From Fallopia convolvulus (taxonomy: Eukaryota > Streptophyta > Magnoliopsida > Caryophyllales > Polygonaceae): a stretch of DNA of 64,000 nt. Below, in pieces: positions 11,381 to 21,903 of this stretch (positions are counted from its first letter, which is position 1; each line of letters opens with the position of its first letter). The notes beneath the pieces are model-generated. The model did no database searches, was not told the origin of the DNA, and worked only from the letters and a program-made list of their open reading frames with translations. The stretch is from positions 27,813,962 through 27,877,961 of the forward strand of contig OZ024724.1 in NCBI GenBank assembly GCA_964016875.1, in the 5' to 3' direction. Both the position numbers and the translations under genes were made by a program.

Positions 11381-13369
11381 TTGGCAAGATGTTCGAGATT
11401 GAGTGTGATGCGTCGGGAATCGCGCTCGGTGGTGTGCTTAGGACGTCCCATAGCCTATTATAGTGAGAATCTTGGAGGTGCCGAGCTCAAGTACCCCACG
11501 TACGACAAGGAGCTACTTGCTCTTGTTCGAGTGCTACGGGCATGGGAGCACTATCTCTTGCCTCGGGAGTTTGTTATCCATTCTGATCACGAGGCGTTGA
11601 AGTACTTGAGAGGGCAAGCCAAACTGAATCGGAGGCATGACAAATGGGTTGAGTTCATTGAATCCTTTCCCTATGTCATCAAGCATAAGAAAGGCAAGGA
11701 CAACGTCGTCGCTGACGCGTTGTCCCGGAGGTACGCTCTTTTATCCTTACTAGATGCACGATTGCTTGGATTTTCTTTCATGAAAGAGTTGTATGCTCAT
11801 GATGCTGAATTTAGTGACACTTTTCATGCTTGTTTGAAGGGGGGAAGTCGGGATCAATTTTATTTGCATGATGGGTTTCTTTTTAAGGGAACTCGCTTGT
11901 GTGTGCCTAGTGGTTCGGTTAGGCGTTTGCTTGTCCAAGAGGCCCATGGTGGCGGCCTCATGGGACATTTTGGTGACATGAAAACTTTGCATATGCTTAG
12001 GGAACATTTCTATTGGCCTTACATGCTTAGGTCGGTAGAGAGCTTTTGTGCTTCATGTGCTACATGTGTGCGTGCAAAGTCTAAAGTGCACCCTCACGGT
12101 TTGTATACCCCTTTGCCTATTCCTAGTGACCCATGGGAAGATATTTCTATGGACTTTGTTTTGGGATTGCCTAGGACAAAAAGGGGTAGGGACTCTATTT
12201 TTGTGGGGGTAGATAGATTTTCTAAGATGGCACATTTTATTGCTTGCCACAAAACCGATGATGCTGTTAATGTTGCCACTTTGTTCTTTGAAAATGTGGT
12301 TCGGTTGCATGGGGTCCCTAAATCTATTGTTTCTGACCGTGATGTTAAATTTCTAAGTTTCTTTTGGAAGACTCTTTGGTCCAAGCTTGGAACCAAGCTC
12401 TTATTCTCTACTACTTGCCACCCGCAAACGGATGGGCAAACCGAGGTCGTTAATCGTACCCTTGGTGCCTTGTTGCGTTCTATTTTGAAAACAAATTTGC
12501 GCAGGTGGGAAGAGTGTCTTCCTTTCATTGAGTTTGCTTACAATAGGTCCGTTCATTCCGCTACAAAGAAGACGCCTTTTGAGATGATGTATGGGCGCAA
12601 TCCCGTTACACCACTTGATTTAGCGCCTTATGCTATGTCCGATCGAGAGAGTAGTGAAGGACGGGACCGGGCTGAATATATTAAGCAGATTCATGAGGAT
12701 ACTCGTCTTCAATTGGAGAGGCGAACATTGAAATACAAGCGCCAAGCTGATAAAGGGCGCAAGGAGCTGATTTCTGAACCCGACGACCTTGTTTGGGTTC
12801 ATTTGAGGAAGGAGAGGTTTCCTACTCTTCGAAATTCTAATCTTAAGCCACGTCGAGATGGACCATTCCAAGTGTTAGAGGGCATCAACGACAATGCTTA
12901 CAAACTTGATCTTCCGCCGAATTATGGTGTCCATGAGGTATTCAACGTCTCCGATCTTGTTCCTTATTTTTCTAACGATGATGTTGAGTTTGAGCAGGAT
13001 CTAGGTTCGAGGACGAACCCTTTTCAAGGGGAGGATGATGATGTGATTCCATCGATGTTCGAGCCAACTATGGAGCACACTTCGGAACACTTGGAGGAGC
13101 AAGATTTGGAGGAGCACACGTCGGAACACTTGGATGAGCCTCGGCATACCCTAGACGCGCCAACAAGCTTGGATGGTGGCGCGCCCTTGCCTTCCGGTTT
13201 TGATGGTGCCAAAGCTCCAGGAACTACACCACCTTATCTAGGTCGTATTACGCGATCCCGATCTAAGGCCATTCTATGTCAAGTGCAAGAAGATCTCATG
13301 GGGTGTAGCTTTCCGAAAGAGTGCAATGAAGATGGTTGGAGTTTTATTCTACTTCATGGTTCTAAGTGA
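11381..13369 (+). CDS. RNase H and integrase ORF of the CRM-like element
   Basis: The first 25 or so codons are out of phase with the real protein, because another frame change lies near 11445; from RPIAYYSE on, the frame is right. RNase H shows HSDHEALKYL and the ADALSRR hinge. Integrase shows the HHCC zinc region (around WPYMLRSVESFCASC), the catalytic aspartates in MDFVLG and SDRD and the glutamate in QTDGQTEVVNR, then a GPF-type C-terminal fold. The last 110 residues are encoded by the 3' LTR, starting at 13039. They carry an imperfect EHTSEHLEE repeat and a basic GRITRSRSKAI segment. A polypurine tract is read as codons within this frame. Confidence 0.9.
   Translation: MARCSRLSVMRRESRSVVCLGRPIAYYSENLGGAELKYPTYDKELLALVRVLRAWEHYLLPREFVIHSDHEALKYLRGQAKLNRRHDKWVEFIESFPYVIKHKKGKDNVVADALSRRYALLSLLDARLLGFSFMKELYAHDAEFSDTFHACLKGGSRDQFYLHDGFLFKGTRLCVPSGSVRRLLVQEAHGGGLMGHFGDMKTLHMLREHFYWPYMLRSVESFCASCATCVRAKSKVHPHGLYTPLPIPSDPWEDISMDFVLGLPRTKRGRDSIFVGVDRFSKMAHFIACHKTDDAVNVATLFFENVVRLHGVPKSIVSDRDVKFLSFFWKTLWSKLGTKLLFSTTCHPQTDGQTEVVNRTLGALLRSILKTNLRRWEECLPFIEFAYNRSVHSATKKTPFEMMYGRNPVTPLDLAPYAMSDRESSEGRDRAEYIKQIHEDTRLQLERRTLKYKRQADKGRKELISEPDDLVWVHLRKERFPTLRNSNLKPRRDGPFQVLEGINDNAYKLDLPPNYGVHEVFNVSDLVPYFSNDDVEFEQDLGSRTNPFQGEDDDVIPSMFEPTMEHTSEHLEEQDLEEHTSEHLDEPRHTLDAPTSLDGGAPLPSGFDGAKAPGTTPPYLGRITRSRSKAILCQVQEDLMGCSFPKECNEDGWSFILLHGSK
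13026..13035 (+). promoter_or_regulatory. Polypurine tract of the CRM-like element
   Basis: AAGGGGAGGA lies three bases before the 3' LTR and is also part of the integrase frame (the stretch encoding QGEDD). Confidence 0.75.
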
Positions 13370-13965
13370 CAATTCTAAGGAAAGGATAATTATTAAAGTT
13401 TTCGGATTTTCGGGTTAATTTTTGTAATTTCCTTAAGTGAAGGGGATAACATTGCAAGGTTGCTTTCTAGGTTATATGGTCGGCCCCCTCACCCTTTGTT
13501 GGTAGACTTGGACGAAATTTGCTTCTCTTTTCCTTGCATTTTCAATTCAAAGTTCTTGTTTTGTTTCGTTCAATTCTCGTTGTTCAATTGTTGGTGAGTC
13601 ATATCCGACAATTCGAGCATCCTAGTTTGTTTGAGAGCTTGGTGAGTCATATCCAAGTTATCAAGCATCCATATCCCCTTGTTCTCTCCATTTTCGAACC
13701 ATCATCCATCTCGGAGGTTTCTGCACCATCTCAGTAAATGTGACATAACTTTCAATCCACTCATCATCTTTCTCTAATATATTGAGGTATTAAACTAGAC
13801 TCAGAGATCTAACTTCTCGAATTGGAATCACTCAAATCCGAGTTCGGACGAGGAAGATCCATCCAGTTGAAGACGGGTCAGTTGCGTGGTGTTTGTTGTC
13901 GGAATTCCTTGGATTCTCGTGGCGATCTCTTTGCACCATCATCCCCTCCATCGATCCTTTCATCA
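13039..13965 (+). repeat. 3' LTR of the CRM-like element
   Basis: The 927-bp copy pairs with 6423..7333. Its first 330 bases are coding for the end of pol. The extra 15 bases compared with the 5' LTR add five residues inside the EHLEE repeat region. Confidence 0.9.
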
Positions 13966-13970
13966 TAGAA

Positions 13971-16056
13971 TCTTTAATAGACTTCCAAATGACATATCTT
14001 TTCTCTTGGCCATTCAACATAAAGTAGTCCACTCTTATGTTCCTTTCATCCTAACTACCAATTCATTGGGAGTTTCCATAGGATCATCATCTTTGCAATT
14101 TAGATGATTCAATTCTTCTTTCTTAAAATTTTCCATTAAAGAAAACTTAGAAGAATTACGCTCATACGACAATCATCTTTATCACAAGTATTTACACACA
14201 TGTTAATACTTGTCTTTTATCTACCATGTCATTATTTCCATTAATCTTTCCAATGGTTTCTCAACCATAAGACTAACCAACCAAAGTTGTCAATTTCAAG
14301 CCTTAATGACTCTCGACACTTTCCTTGGATCCGAGGATTCAAAATATTCCTCATAGTCTTTTCTAGACCATAACTTGTCCTTTTGAAAGTCATAAAACAA
14401 GCCTTTCAAATTTCTCAAACAAGTTATAACATCCAAGCCAATGACATAGAACATGAGCCTTTCAAGCAATCATATAGAACATGTGATAGACCAAGTTTCT
14501 TCTACTTCAATCACAATTTTAACTAAATCCTAAACTAGGAAAGCCAAACATGACTTCAAACATGGTTTCTTTGATTTAAACAAATCAAAACAAATGCCTT
14601 ATAATAGGCGCGCCTCATGTGCCAATCATGTGCACAGCGACGCCATGCGTCGAGCGCTTCACCGAAGCCAAGGCTTGGTTTCAACCAGCCTCGGCGCGCC
14701 TTGCACACCCCATCGTGCCATGGTTTCGGTGTTACCCAGCCGCGGTGCACCTTTGCCCATGCCAACAGTGCCGAGGTTCAAACCCACGCACCGTGTCGCT
14801 ACGTGCCGAGAGCCACGCACTTGGTTTGCGATGCGTCGGGTCCGAGCAAACCATGCCTTGCCTCGCATCCCTGGCCTTGCCATGTGCCGAGTGCTTAGAC
14901 TCGGCGCGCCTCGGCATGCTCGATCCCAAGATCGTGCCAAGGCTTAGGCCAATGCGTTGCGATTGATGCAACACCTCCCCCATGCGACGATCCTCGTCTA
15001 GTGCCATGCACCGAGGGGGCTCTAGGCAACGGCCCCACCTAGGGCGTGCCTAGGATGCTCTATGGGATCCAACCACGAGCGCTTAGCGCTTCGAGGATCG
15101 ATGTCGAGTCAAGAAACCACCCGGCGCGCCTTTGGCCTAGCCTAGGCGTGTCTAGGTTCTAACCCTAGCCACTTTATGCGCCGATCCCAATCCTTTTGCA
15201 AAGCAATTTCTTTTGACATTTCCATGTCTTTCTCAAGGCAAAATAACATGCTAACATTCATTCTTGTCAACATCAAACCATATTTATAATTTAGACAAGT
15301 CATTTAATCTTAGGATTCAACCATATGATAAAACGGTCTAGATATGAACATCATCCATCATGTCTAAGTATCAAACTAACATTTGACACTTTTCATGCCT
15401 TGTCAAACTTTATTTGACTTATCCATGAGAGATCTCACTCTCATACAACCATTTCTCTCTACCATTATACCACAAGTCTCAATCCAAAACAATCAAGACT
15501 TCCTTGTTTCCCTTTTCCATAAGAAGCATGAATTTTATGAAATCGCTTAGTGAATTTCCACATGCATCTTATCAAGAGACTCTTACCATCTCTTCTATGT
15601 GTTCTTTAGTGCATTCATGGCCAACATGTGCATACCCTCTCACGTGGGGGGCAATCCAGTAGACCCTTACATTAGTAGACCCGAAGGTAATCTAATTACT
15701 CTAGTAGACCCGAAGGTAGTCTAGAGCATGAGTCGTCCCAATCAAGGAGTGGTCGACTCAAGGGTAATCTGGTTTGGATCATTCTTAGTGAACGAAACCA
15801 CAATCAAACTTTTCAAGTTGATTCCAAGAATTAGACTTAAGTCCTTTTCTTGCACACATGTCGTTAAGATTAGCATTTAATCAAGCCATAGTTTATTTCA
15901 AATCATAAACAATTACATGATCTTTTAACACGATCAATACACACACTAAAAGCCCTTTAGTCAAGGCATATTCAACACACATAGTTTATAGCACACGTCT
16001 AATGCTAAGTACATACACACACGTACATAGAATAGGAAACAAATACAAGTATAAAA
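13971..16056. other. Internal region of the LARD-like element, right part
   Basis: No protein family is recognisable. A GC-rich island at about 14600..15180 carries four GGCGCGCC octamers (14607, 14693, 14903, 15123) and opens several overlapping frames on both strands, which is expected from base composition. The rest is AT-rich. Confidence 0.5.
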
Positions 16057-16524
16057 TCAGCCTTGGCGTCTCACGCCACAAAGAGAACAATAAACGGGTT
16101 TCTTTGGCCTTTGGTCCCCATAGACCACTTGCCAATACTTGCCTCCCACCGAGGCCCCACCATCTCCCAAGGCCACGCCCCTAGGGACATTTCTTCTCGG
16201 TTTAGCACGTGAGTGCTTAATCCTAGACTTGCCATGGCGCTTGAATGCCGAGTACACATGCCTTGCCTCATGATCTCGCCTTGGACCATGAGTCTCCATC
16301 ACCATGGAGGGTTGCGGCCTTAAAACCTCACCTTGTAAGGCATCATTGAAATCAGGTTCGCACCTTACGTTAGCAAGGACCCAATCCCAATATAGATTGC
16401 TCTTGTTGTACTCTTCTAGCCACTCGTCAAAGTCCATGAGTCCGCCTTGTACTTCGATGGGCCGAATGGGACTCGGAGGCTCTATCTTGACTTCCCTCAA
16501 TTGTGAGGTAATGTCATGCACCAT
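16057..16524 (-). CDS. Unknown 155-residue protein of the LARD-like element
   Basis: This ORF lies at the 5' end of the element's internal region, in the element's own sense, where gag would normally sit. It is not recognised. Translation from ATG 16524 gives MVHDITSQLREVK, an acidic tryptophan-containing middle part (DFDEWLEEYNKSNLYW), a basic segment rich in arginine, lysine and histidine around residues 90 to 125, and a C-terminal CSLC motif. The frame stays open upstream and would add a hydrophobic stretch (about 23 residues, likely membrane-spanning) and then LTR sequence; the upstream ATG lies inside the LTR, so the shorter start is preferred. It lacks a zinc knuckle and any gag signature. 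Expression is unproven. Confidence 0.45.
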   Translation of the reverse strand: MVHDITSQLREVKIEPPSPIRPIEVQGGLMDFDEWLEEYNKSNLYWDWVLANVRCEPDFNDALQGEVLRPQPSMVMETHGPRRDHEARHVYSAFKRHGKSRIKHSRAKPRRNVPRGVALGDGGASVGGKYWQVVYGDQRPKKPVYCSLCGVRRQG

Positions 16525-16631
16525 CTTATCCCCTCGTTTAGCCTTATCCTCGAACTTAAAAAAATACCACAATAAAGCAAGAAAGGATATAAACAAAACG
16601 AAAGCAAAATAAACAAATATACGCTGAAGAT

Positions 16632-18455
16632 TGTTGGTTTTTTGTGTTAGGGTTTGCATGCAATCATTTAAGTATGTTTGCTTTGTCTTGTTGAAGGAAA
16701 GTCGATCCTTGTAGATCCATAGGATAATCAAGGCATGCCGAGTAGACCCATTGAAGGGTAGTCTCGTGGGTGTAGGCCATGAAGGCAATCACCATCGACC
16801 CCTCTTTATCATTTGTTAATCGACTTGGATATAGCTATGAGTCGAACGATTAAATCAATCTTTTCTTCAACGTATATTGCCCCTATTCCATGCCAAGGGT
16901 TTATGCAATACCGTTGTGGGATAAAACAACAAAATAAACCAATGGAAGTGTTGGCAAGACACAACCATTGAGAACAAGCGTACCTTATTCGAGTCTATTG
17001 ATTCCTCTTAGATCTTCACATGAACGAAGTCATCTTCCATAGACGTTTGGGGTTCGTCCTTTACTTGAACATACTGCCCATGCCACGCCTCTTGAGGTTT
17101 CTTCCTTGATGAAGAACATCGATCCATAATGCCACTCTCGAACTCGAAACACAACTAGTCTTACCCGACTTGTAGTGTGTTGTCTTCACCAAATTTTTGT
17201 GGATAGGTTTCTGATTTTTCCTCACGTGTTTCCCATTCTAAAGGCCGACATAATGCCCTATTTATAGGCATGAGAAACCTCCAAAAAACTGCCAAGGGAG
17301 GCGGTTACTTCGGTTGTACACACGGGTGGCCGAGAGTGATTTTAGGGAGTTGGTTTCATCTTCCTTCCCTCTCTCCTTGTCATCAAATGGGGCGTCTATA
17401 TTCATTCCCCCATGGATTCCAAATGCCTCTTAATTTCAGAAAATAAAAGGCCCAAGAGGAAGCCCAAAAATCCAATCCAAACAGCCCATGTACACGGCCC
17501 AAATGGCAAGGCACAAGCCCATGCCATGCGCGCATGTAAGCGGCCCAACAGCCCATGTGGCGCGCCCCTTGGGCCGGCCCACCAGCCCCACCACCTAGCT
17601 AGGTCACCTAGGGAGTGTCACTACCCCTTAGCTCCATGAGCTAGCTTATAACTAGTTGAGTTGACTTGAGCTAGTGTGAGCTAGGGTGAGCTGAATTTCT
17701 AGCTAGTTGAGCTAACTTGAGCTAGTGTGAGCTAGATTGAGCTTCCATGAGCTAGTTCCTAACTACATGAGCTTCTTATAAAGCTTGTACAATGAGTCTT
17801 GAGCTTGTCTAAGCTCCTAGAGTTCACTCAAAGCTAGTATGAAGCTTATAAACTTCTTTCTAGCATATATAACTATGTCCAAAGCTAAACTCAAACTTTG
17901 GTTCTTGCTTAAAGCATCTACCAAGCTTAGAAAAGCTTCCGAATTCACATTAGAATATGCACAAAGTTACAAGACTCAATTACAAAGCTCAAAAACATAC
18001 CTTAGCCTCACAACAAGTACTCGACGCCTTGGATAAGTGCCCTAGGCGCGCCGAGAGCTCCATCGCAGCCTTGCAACCGCGTCACTAGCCACACCGCGCC
18101 ATCGCACTACCCTAGGCGCGCCCTTGCAACCTTGTCTTGAACCTCAAGTTCACATATAAGGCGCGCCCCAACCAAGCCGAGCCTTGAACCTCAAAACCGA
18201 GGTCCAAGCCGAGCCTCGTGCTTGCACCGTGCCGTTGCACCGAGCGTCGCCACACACAAGGCGCGCCCTTGTCACGGTGCACACGAGGTTCCTTGTCTCG
18301 GTGGTGGTGTGCGACTAACCTTTGGATCTTATGACAAATATTTAACCATCATGGAAAGTCATATATGTCAATATACCAATCGACATTACCAATATGACTT
18401 GATATCCTCAACATGCTCTTATAGGGATTTGATGACTTGACACAAATCACCAACA
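16632..18455 (-). repeat. LTR of the LARD-like element (right copy, its 5' LTR)
   Basis: The 1,824-bp copy pairs with 3273..5138. In the element's orientation it is the upstream LTR and therefore holds the promoter. It carries GGCGCGCC at 17559, 18045, 18115, 18160 and 18260. No known tRNA primer site was recognised beside its inner end at 16631. Confidence 0.9.
17259..17266 (-). promoter_or_regulatory. TATA box in the LARD-like 5' LTR
   Basis: On the minus strand this reads TATAAATA. The same box is conserved in the other LTR at 3922..3929. Confidence 0.6.
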
Positions 18456-18900
18456 GTAGATCGACCATTTATATGATGGTTCTCACATGTCACAATTAGC
18501 TGTTGTCGGATCTTTTATTCAATTGAAGACCAAATACGACATGTCACAAGCTGGATATTGTGCACTACATCAAAAAGTCAATGAGGTTTTTCCAAGGGAC
18601 AACAACTTCCCAAAAAGTTTCTATGAACAAAAGAAGATGACTAGAGAGTTAGGATCGCCCCATCAAAAGATACACCTATGCCCCTAAGGTTGTATGTTGT
18701 TTTGGAAGGATGATATTGATGCATTTGATTGCAAATTTTGCCACAGTCCAAGGTATCAATCTTGTTTGTCCCAAAAGGAAAGTCAATACCCAATAAAGTG
18801 TTACGATACATTTCCATTGATCCCACGGTTGTAGCGATTGTACGCTATGGAGAAAACAACTTCAAAGATGCATTGGCATGCTTTGCACCAAGTAGATGAA
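18456..18900 (+). pseudogene. TNP2 transposase, N-terminal to central segment
   Basis: Directly after the LTR element the CACTA transposase resumes. From 18487 the frame reads MSQLAVVGSFIQLKTKYDMS, followed by the TNP2 pattern ending in a zinc-like CKFC motif (DCKFCHSPRYQ). One in-frame TAA follows HLCP at about 18685 and another stop lies near 18832. The segment ends where the hAT-like element has inserted. Confidence 0.8.
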
Positions 18901-18907
18901 GGATATA

Positions 18908-19452
18908 CAGTGCCGGTCCTTGGCATGTGCAACCAGTGCACATGTACAGGGCCTCTAAATTGGTGGGGTTTCTAAATTAGTGTATTTAATGGAGTAGTAA
19001 TGTATTTTAAAATAATTAATACTAATTTGAAGTTTAGCAAATTTAACTCCATAAAACGAAGTGGGCTTTTTTTCAATTTGAGTGAGGCCTCTCCAAAATT
19101 AAGTGTTACAACTTATCCTTTGTATTTATTGACTGTTTTTACCTTTTAGTGGGACTATTACTAAAAATTAAAATTCATTTTCCTATTTGTAAATGAATTA
19201 CAAGGATTTTAAACTTCAATTGTTCTTCAATGTTGATTAAAATTTAAAAATATTTGTACCAGAAAAATTGAGAGTTACAAATATCAATAAATATTTATAT
19301 GATAGTTTAAAGTTATATTAGTTTTTATATAGGTTATAGTATATTAATTTATTTACACTTCTATTAATAATTTAAATCTCTTAAAATTATAAAATTAATA
19401 ATAAATTTTCATATATATGAATAGGGCCTCCAAAATTCATTGGACGGTCCTG
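18908..19452. mobile_element. Non-autonomous hAT-like element, 545 bp
   Basis: The element starts CAGTGCCGGTCC and ends GGACGGTCCTG, which are imperfect inverted termini (CAG..CCG.TCC). An 8-bp duplication AGGATATA flanks it at 18900..18907 and 19453..19460, the length typical of hAT elements. The interior is AT-rich with no frame. Subterminal AGGGCCTC motifs are found near both ends in the same orientation. It splits TNP2 exactly between two parts that are neighbours in intact transposases. Confidence 0.85.
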
Positions 19453-19460
19453 AGGATATA

Positions 19461-20045
19461 TATATATATGAGTCACCCGTCTAATGTCGAGGCTTGGAAG
19501 CATTTTGATCGAACCTATCCGAATTTTGCATCGGAGATTCGTAATGTGAGATTATGCTTGTGTTCATATAGATTCTCCCCCTTTGGTAAGTTTGGCAAGA
19601 CATACTCGACATGGCCGGTGATGGTCACCCCTTACAACCTACCCCTAGATATGTGCATGAAGGCTCCTTATTTGTTCTTAAGCACTATTGTTCCAGGTCC
19701 AAAAAACCCGAAGAATGTAATAGATATTTGTATGCAATCGTTGATTGATGAGTCGTTACTGTTGTGAAAAACGGGTGTGCCAACATTTGATGTCTCTATG
19801 GGGAAGCACTTTAGGATGCATGTTGCACTTATGTGGACAATGAATAGCTTCCCAACATGTGGGATGTTATCTAGGTGAGTATTGCTGGTATTTATTCTTG
19901 TCCTCATTCCATAGAGAACACAAAAGCCTTTCGATTAAAACATGGAAAAAAGGCTTCATGGTTTGATTGTCATAAGTGCAAATTGGAACTAGATCACCCA
20001 TTCAGGACCAACAGGACGAACTTCTACAAAGGGCGAAAGGAGGAC
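19461..20045 (+). pseudogene. TNP2 transposase, central catalytic segment
   Basis: The frame continues with HPSNVEAWKHFDRTYPNF, then a motif corresponding to the TNP2 core (FSPFGKFGKTYSTWPVM, YNLPLDMCMKAPY) and the ALMWTMNSFPTCGMLS region. One stop after SLIDESLLL (about 19765) and later frame changes break it. It ends at the insertion point of the gene-capturing CACTA, TSD GAC at 20043..20045. Confidence 0.85.
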
Positions 20046-21371
20046 CACTAGTACAAAAAGTGCCTCGCATGACGCTTTTTTTTAAATAGCATATGGCGCT
20101 TTTTTTGGCGCATTAAGTAGAACTGCATTAATGTTTGCGGATGGCACTTTTTGAAAAGCGCCATAAAAACACTTACAAATGGCGCTTTTTTGAAAAAAAG
20201 CGCCATAAGTATCTCTTTGTTTATGGCGCTTTATTGCTAAAAAGCGCCATAAGTGCCTCTTTGTTTATGGCGATTTATTGTTAAAAAGCGCTATAATTAT
20301 TTTTCTATTTTAAAAAAAATAAAATAAATTTATGCTTTCACCGTAGTTCTATAGAAATTTTACAGCAACAAATTTTCATCAATAAAAATCATTAAATTGC
20401 CTTAATATACATATACACGTACAAATCATCAATAAAGAATTCAGTCAAATTTTCATGCATCTCCTTCAAGCCTCTATCAACATACAAAACCAATCTTGCC
20501 ATCAATTCTAAGTTCAGAAACTAACTTAAAGCATACGAGAAATTTATTAACTGTACATATTCTTACAAAGAATATGGGACGAAAGGAAGCTTTGTAACCA
20601 ATTAGAGTTAAATAGAAGAGGCATCATCCAAGTAAAGCAGTTACTCCATTCTTGAACTGAAAGGTGCTCTCACATGATGCAGTAGCCTGAGATATAGAAG
20701 AAAGGACACAAATGAGGCTATCTAAAAGAGGACTACAATTATATACACTCCAAAAGACATCAATAGAGATCAAAACAGTAGCAAGCATCCATTGCAACCT
20801 ATTTGACTTCTTCCAGCATACAAAATAATCCAAAACCCCATTACGTACATTAAGATCGAACAAGGCAGTTGAATTAACATAATTGACAATCCAAAATTAA
20901 ATATGAAAGAACTTCCTTAGAAGTCTTGAGCTACACAATGACTTTGATTAACATGCTAAAGGGGAAATTACCATATGCTAAAGATTAAGACACACAACTC
21001 TAGGATTATAACATACAAATGTGTCAAACAAATAAGGAAAAAAGACACAACTACCATGTCCTTGTTTAGAATATAGTCCAACAACAATCACTTACCAAGA
21101 ACCCAAGTAAGTACTAGTTTAATACATTATCAGATTAACTACCATGTCCTGAGTATAAGTGACAGAACATATGGCAAACATTTTCAATCCTATCACTAGA
21201 AAACTCATTAATATGGAGCATGATAATATACAAAAATAAATACTCATGCACAAATGTGGATGAAATAAAAATATGAAACAAATCAAACATGCGAATTCAA
21301 GTAATTCATTTAGAAAAGTGAAGCTAGCAGATTATGAAAACTGATTTGTAAAGTAAGGCAATCAAATTTAC

Positions 21372-21541
21372 CTTCCCTTAACGGTATCCCATCTTCCCCA
21401 GTGCGCTTCGCTCTTTCGGACCCATCAAGATCCACGAGATGCAGTTTTGAATTCAGAATATCATCTCCTGAGTCGTCATTTGATGCAACCATTGATATCT
21501 TTTTTTGATCAACTGATATTGTGAAGATAGCATGTGAACGG
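21372..21541 (-). pseudogene. Captured kinesin-4 (KIF4/FRA1-like) motor-domain exon
   Basis: On the minus strand a 170-bp exon is bounded by a splice acceptor (TTTGTTTCAG) and a splice donor (AAG then GTAAAT). It encodes RSHAIFTISVDQKK, a variable linker, and KLHLVDLDGSERAKRTGEDG, which are the switch I (SRSHAIF) and switch II (DLAGSERAKRTG) regions of kinesin motors; the ERAKRTG.DG wording fits the kinesin-4 group, whose plant members guide cellulose deposition. The switch II alanine is aspartate here (DLDGSE), which would be expected to harm ATPase function. Only this exon with flanking intron is present, so this is a transposon-captured fragment. No other motor motif (P-loop) was found nearby. 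Confidence 0.8.
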
Positions 21542-21903
21542 CTGAAACAAACAACTAATAAGAGAAATTTATTTACATAAAAAAAATTGATCAATGCAAG
21601 AGAGAGATCAAGCCTACATTCAATAACAATTCAACTAGTCATGTAGGCTTGGTAGATTCAAATTCAAATTCAAGATCAATTTCAGCCTTGGGTGGAACCA
21701 GACAAACCTTGAAAATCAAAATAATTTGGATTAGTTTATAAAAGAGCTTCAACAACATATAAACAAACTAACATTTGTAAGCAGGAAGATTATTAGTAGC
21801 ATATCATGCCATGATGGGTTTAATTGACCAAGCAAGCAAACTCCCTGGCAAAAAATAGAGAAGATAATAGCTTTAACACAAACTTAATCTATGAATTGCT
21901 GCT

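Larger units (their letters stand above)
6423..13965 (+). mobile_element. Full-length Ty3/Gypsy retrotransposon, CRM-like chromovirus
   Basis: LTRs at 6423..7333 and 13039..13965 both start TGATGTGATTCC and end CCTTTCATCA, and the element is flanked by the 5-bp duplication TAGAA (6418..6422 and 13966..13970). A primer binding site, gag with a zinc knuckle, protease, reverse transcriptase, RNase H and integrase follow in Ty3/Gypsy order. The reverse transcriptase wording (TAFKTKQGLYEWLVMPFG) and a pol frame that ends inside the 3' LTR resemble centromeric CRM-type elements; that lineage call is inferred from memory of the family and not tested by phylogeny. The coding region has two frameshifts in pol, one in gag and a stop at the gag/pol border. 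By eye the LTRs differ at about 15 to 20 positions plus a 15-bp indel, so insertion is fairly recent. Confidence 0.9.
3273..18455 (-). mobile_element. Large non-autonomous LTR retrotransposon (LARD-like), minus orientation
   Basis: Two near-identical LTRs (3273..5138 and 16632..18455) begin TGTTGG and end CCAACA, and the whole is flanked by the 5-bp duplication GTAGA (3268..3272 and 18456..18460). Orientation is minus: a polypurine tract in minus sense adjoins the left LTR, and each LTR has a minus-sense TATA box. Without the nested element 6423..13970 the internal region is only about 3.9 kb and has no gag, protease, reverse transcriptase or integrase, so it must have moved with enzymes from another element. 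One internal ORF of unknown function is present (16057..16524). The element interrupts the CACTA transposase. Confidence 0.9.

Noticed and set aside
14594..15007. Overlapping long frames on both strands in a GC-rich island
   Set aside because: Five frames are open over the same bases, which reflects high GC content and few stop codons; none has a recognisable domain.
16525..16788. Longer start of the unknown LARD ORF, with a membrane helix
   Set aside because: The upstream ATG lies inside the LTR and the hydrophobic stretch comes from T-rich leader sequence; the shorter start at 16524 is more conservative. The extension is mentioned but not annotated.
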